Shown piece after piece: positions 43,127-44,346 of a stretch of DNA of 44,346 nt. Position numbers and translations under genes: made by a program. Under the pieces are notes generated by a model. The model was not told the DNA's origin. It searched no databases and worked only from the letters and a program-made list of their open reading frames with translations. Origin of the DNA: Bifidobacterium miconis (lineage in GTDB: Bacteria > Actinomycetota > Actinomycetes > Actinomycetales > Bifidobacteriaceae); contig NZ_JAHBBH010000022.1 in NCBI RefSeq assembly GCF_019331735.1, forward strand, positions 1 to 44,346, written 5' to 3'. Each line of letters starts with the position of its first letter. Within the stretch, counting starts at the first letter, position 1.

Positions 43127-43915
43127 ATGGCTAACCATCATTTCCATCTGTTCCCCGGCGTCCCTCCCCTGCGCGACATCTTCGACAAGCGGCACCTCCG
43201 CTATCAGTGGCGCGACAACGGTCCCGTCTTCACATCGGCCATCCTGCTGATCTGCGTCGCCGTGTGGGTCGTGGAACTGCTGCTGTCGTTCGTCTGGCCC
43301 ACCGGCCTGTCGCTGCTGCTCGGCGCGGGCACGTTCCGCCCGGTGTTCGCCGTGACCCGTCCGTGGACGTTCCTCACGGCGATGTTCCTGCACCAGCCCA
43401 CGTCGATCCTGCACATCCTGTTCAACATGCTCGCGCTGTGGTCGGTCGGTCCCGTGCTCGAAAAGCTCATGGGCCATTGGCCGTTCCTCGCGCTGTACGC
43501 GGTCTCCGGCATCGGCGGAGGGCTCGGCATGATGCTGTGGTCGCTGGTCGTGCCCGGCGAATGGCTGACGGGCGCGTACGGTGCGTCCGGCGCGCTGTTC
43601 GGCCTGTTCGCGGCGATGCTGATCGTGTACCGGCGCATCGGCGCGGACATCAGCTCGATGATCGTGTGGATGGTGATCAACTTCATGCTGCCGGTCGTGG
43701 TGAGCAACATCGCGTGGCAGGCGCACGTCGGCGGCTTCCTGATCGGCGGCCTGTTCACGTGGCTGCTGGTGTCCGGCCCGCGCGCGCTGCGTGGCAAGAG
43801 CCTGAAGTACCGCACGGCCGTGTACGGCGGGACGCTGCTGGTCGCGATGATCGTCGCGGTTGCGCTGGTCAATGTCGCGAATCCGGCGAGCCTGCTGGGA
43901 TTGCTGATGCAGTGA
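43127..43915 (+). CDS. Rhomboid-family intramembrane serine protease
   Basis: The 262-residue membrane protein has about six to seven membrane segments. The catalytic serine is Ser154 in GASGALFGL and the catalytic histidine is His200 in AWQAHVGGFLIGG, the standard dyad. The HILFNMLALWSVG segment matches the conserved HxxxNM helix near residues 96-106. It cleaves membrane proteins within the bilayer; the substrate is unknown. No spaced ribosome binding site exists before the ATG, and a -10 box abuts it, pointing to a leaderless mRNA. It is the last gene before the DnaA-box cluster. Confidence 0.9.
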   Translation: MANHHFHLFPGVPPLRDIFDKRHLRYQWRDNGPVFTSAILLICVAVWVVELLLSFVWPTGLSLLLGAGTFRPVFAVTRPWTFLTAMFLHQPTSILHILFNMLALWSVGPVLEKLMGHWPFLALYAVSGIGGGLGMMLWSLVVPGEWLTGAYGASGALFGLFAAMLIVYRRIGADISSMIVWMVINFMLPVVVSNIAWQAHVGGFLIGGLFTWLLVSGPRALRGKSLKYRTAVYGGTLLVAMIVAVALVNVANPASLLGLLMQ

Positions 43916-44180
43916 TGGGGATTGCTGACGCTGCGGCGATGCGTTGACGTGCGCGCGGCGTGATGCCGATGCGGGCCGGTGCTGGACGACGATGTTCGGC
44001 GCCGGCCCGTGTGATATGCGCGGAATATGCCGTGATTGTCGATGCGGCGGACGCCGACGCCTGGTGCGGCGATGATGCTGTGAACATGGGTTGATGGGGA
44101 GAAAACACTGGATATATGGTCGCGTGCGAGGATGGATGACCATATCTTGTGGTTGGGAGACAAGAATTACACACATGTAG
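43916..44180. other. Gene-free stretch before the DnaA-box cluster
   Basis: No supported gene or RNA is seen. A short dyad ATATGGTC (44114-44121) / GACCATAT (44138-44145) is present. The GC content falls toward the right edge. Confidence 0.4.
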
Positions 44181-44345
44181 TTCTCCACATTCTGTGGATA
44201 ACGATGTGGATAACTTGGGTATAAGTGCGGATAAGTGGTGGATAACTAGGGGATAACCGCCTGCCGCATATGGGGATAACTTGTAAAACCGTTGAAATTC
44301 CAACGATTGTGGATTGTGGATAATGTGCATAACAAGTTATCCACA
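44181..44345. other. DnaA-box cluster, probable part of oriC
   Basis: Consensus TGTGGATAA nonamers lie at 44193, 44205 and 44315, with an inverted TTATCCACA at 44337-44345. Near-consensus sites include TTCTCCACA (44181), TGCGGATAA (44226), GGTGGATAA (44237), AGGGGATAA (44248), TGGGGATAA (44271) and TGTGGATTG (44308). This density is characteristic of the replication origin beside dnaA, which would be expected just beyond the right edge. Confidence 0.75.
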
Positions 44346-44346
44346 G

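Overview
The window looks like chromosomal DNA of a high-GC actinobacterium, most probably Bifidobacterium. Evidence: GC-rich codon use with strong C/G third positions, AGGAG-type ribosome binding sites, a PEP carboxylase of about 918 residues, a DUF3073 protein, an SCP-like protein of actinobacterial type, two GPH-type glycoside symporters under LacI control, and a peroxide-defence pair of AhpC plus a TrxR/AhpF-like flavoprotein. The species cannot be named from the sequence alone. The right edge carries a dense cluster of DnaA boxes, so it probably lies at or beside oriC.

Layout. 1-4140: tandem and palindromic repeats, beta-carbonic anhydrase (-), then ahpC and a TrxR/AhpF-like reductase (+), which should form a peroxide-reducing pair. 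4141-6960: an OFA-type MFS transporter and a lone ATPase with a short tandem array in its promoter (both -). 7018-22131: a carbohydrate locus with an SGNH esterase (-), GPH symporter 1 (+), a GH115 alpha-glucuronidase (-), a second SGNH esterase (+), a LacI regulator (+), GPH symporter 2 (+) and a 1697-residue GH2 glycosidase with Ig-like modules (+). Copies of a GGAACGTTCC-like palindrome near three of these promoters suggest one LacI regulon. Neither GH115 nor GH2 shows a signal peptide, so I infer import of acidic (glucuronic acid-bearing), possibly acetylated oligosaccharides followed by cytoplasmic breakdown.

22132-24300 is a scrambled accessory segment: a large hairpin, a frameshifted PIN-domain relic, an AAA/DUF4143 ATPase (-), a four-unit array with an exact 34-bp period in front of it, and the 3' relic of a lacI gene. 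24351-25931 encodes a membrane-anchored, Asp-rich extracytoplasmic protein. 25932-26316 is a run of hairpins ending in what folds on paper as a perfect three-way junction beside ppc.

26317-44346 is mostly core: ppc (-), a ThrE-family exporter (+), a DUF559-like nuclease-fold protein (-), putP (-), trpS (-), DUF3073 (+), an SCP-like protein (-), an ABC-2 exporter pair (+), glgP with two LacI-type operators (+), a small membrane protein (-), a rhomboid protease (+), then DnaA boxes. Two intergenic regions here (31720-31876 and 35101-35300) share an 18-bp motif set in pairs exactly 42 bp apart and arranged as mirror images around an ~80-bp centre. These arrays, the 34-bp array and the hairpin cluster are the least explained structures in the window.
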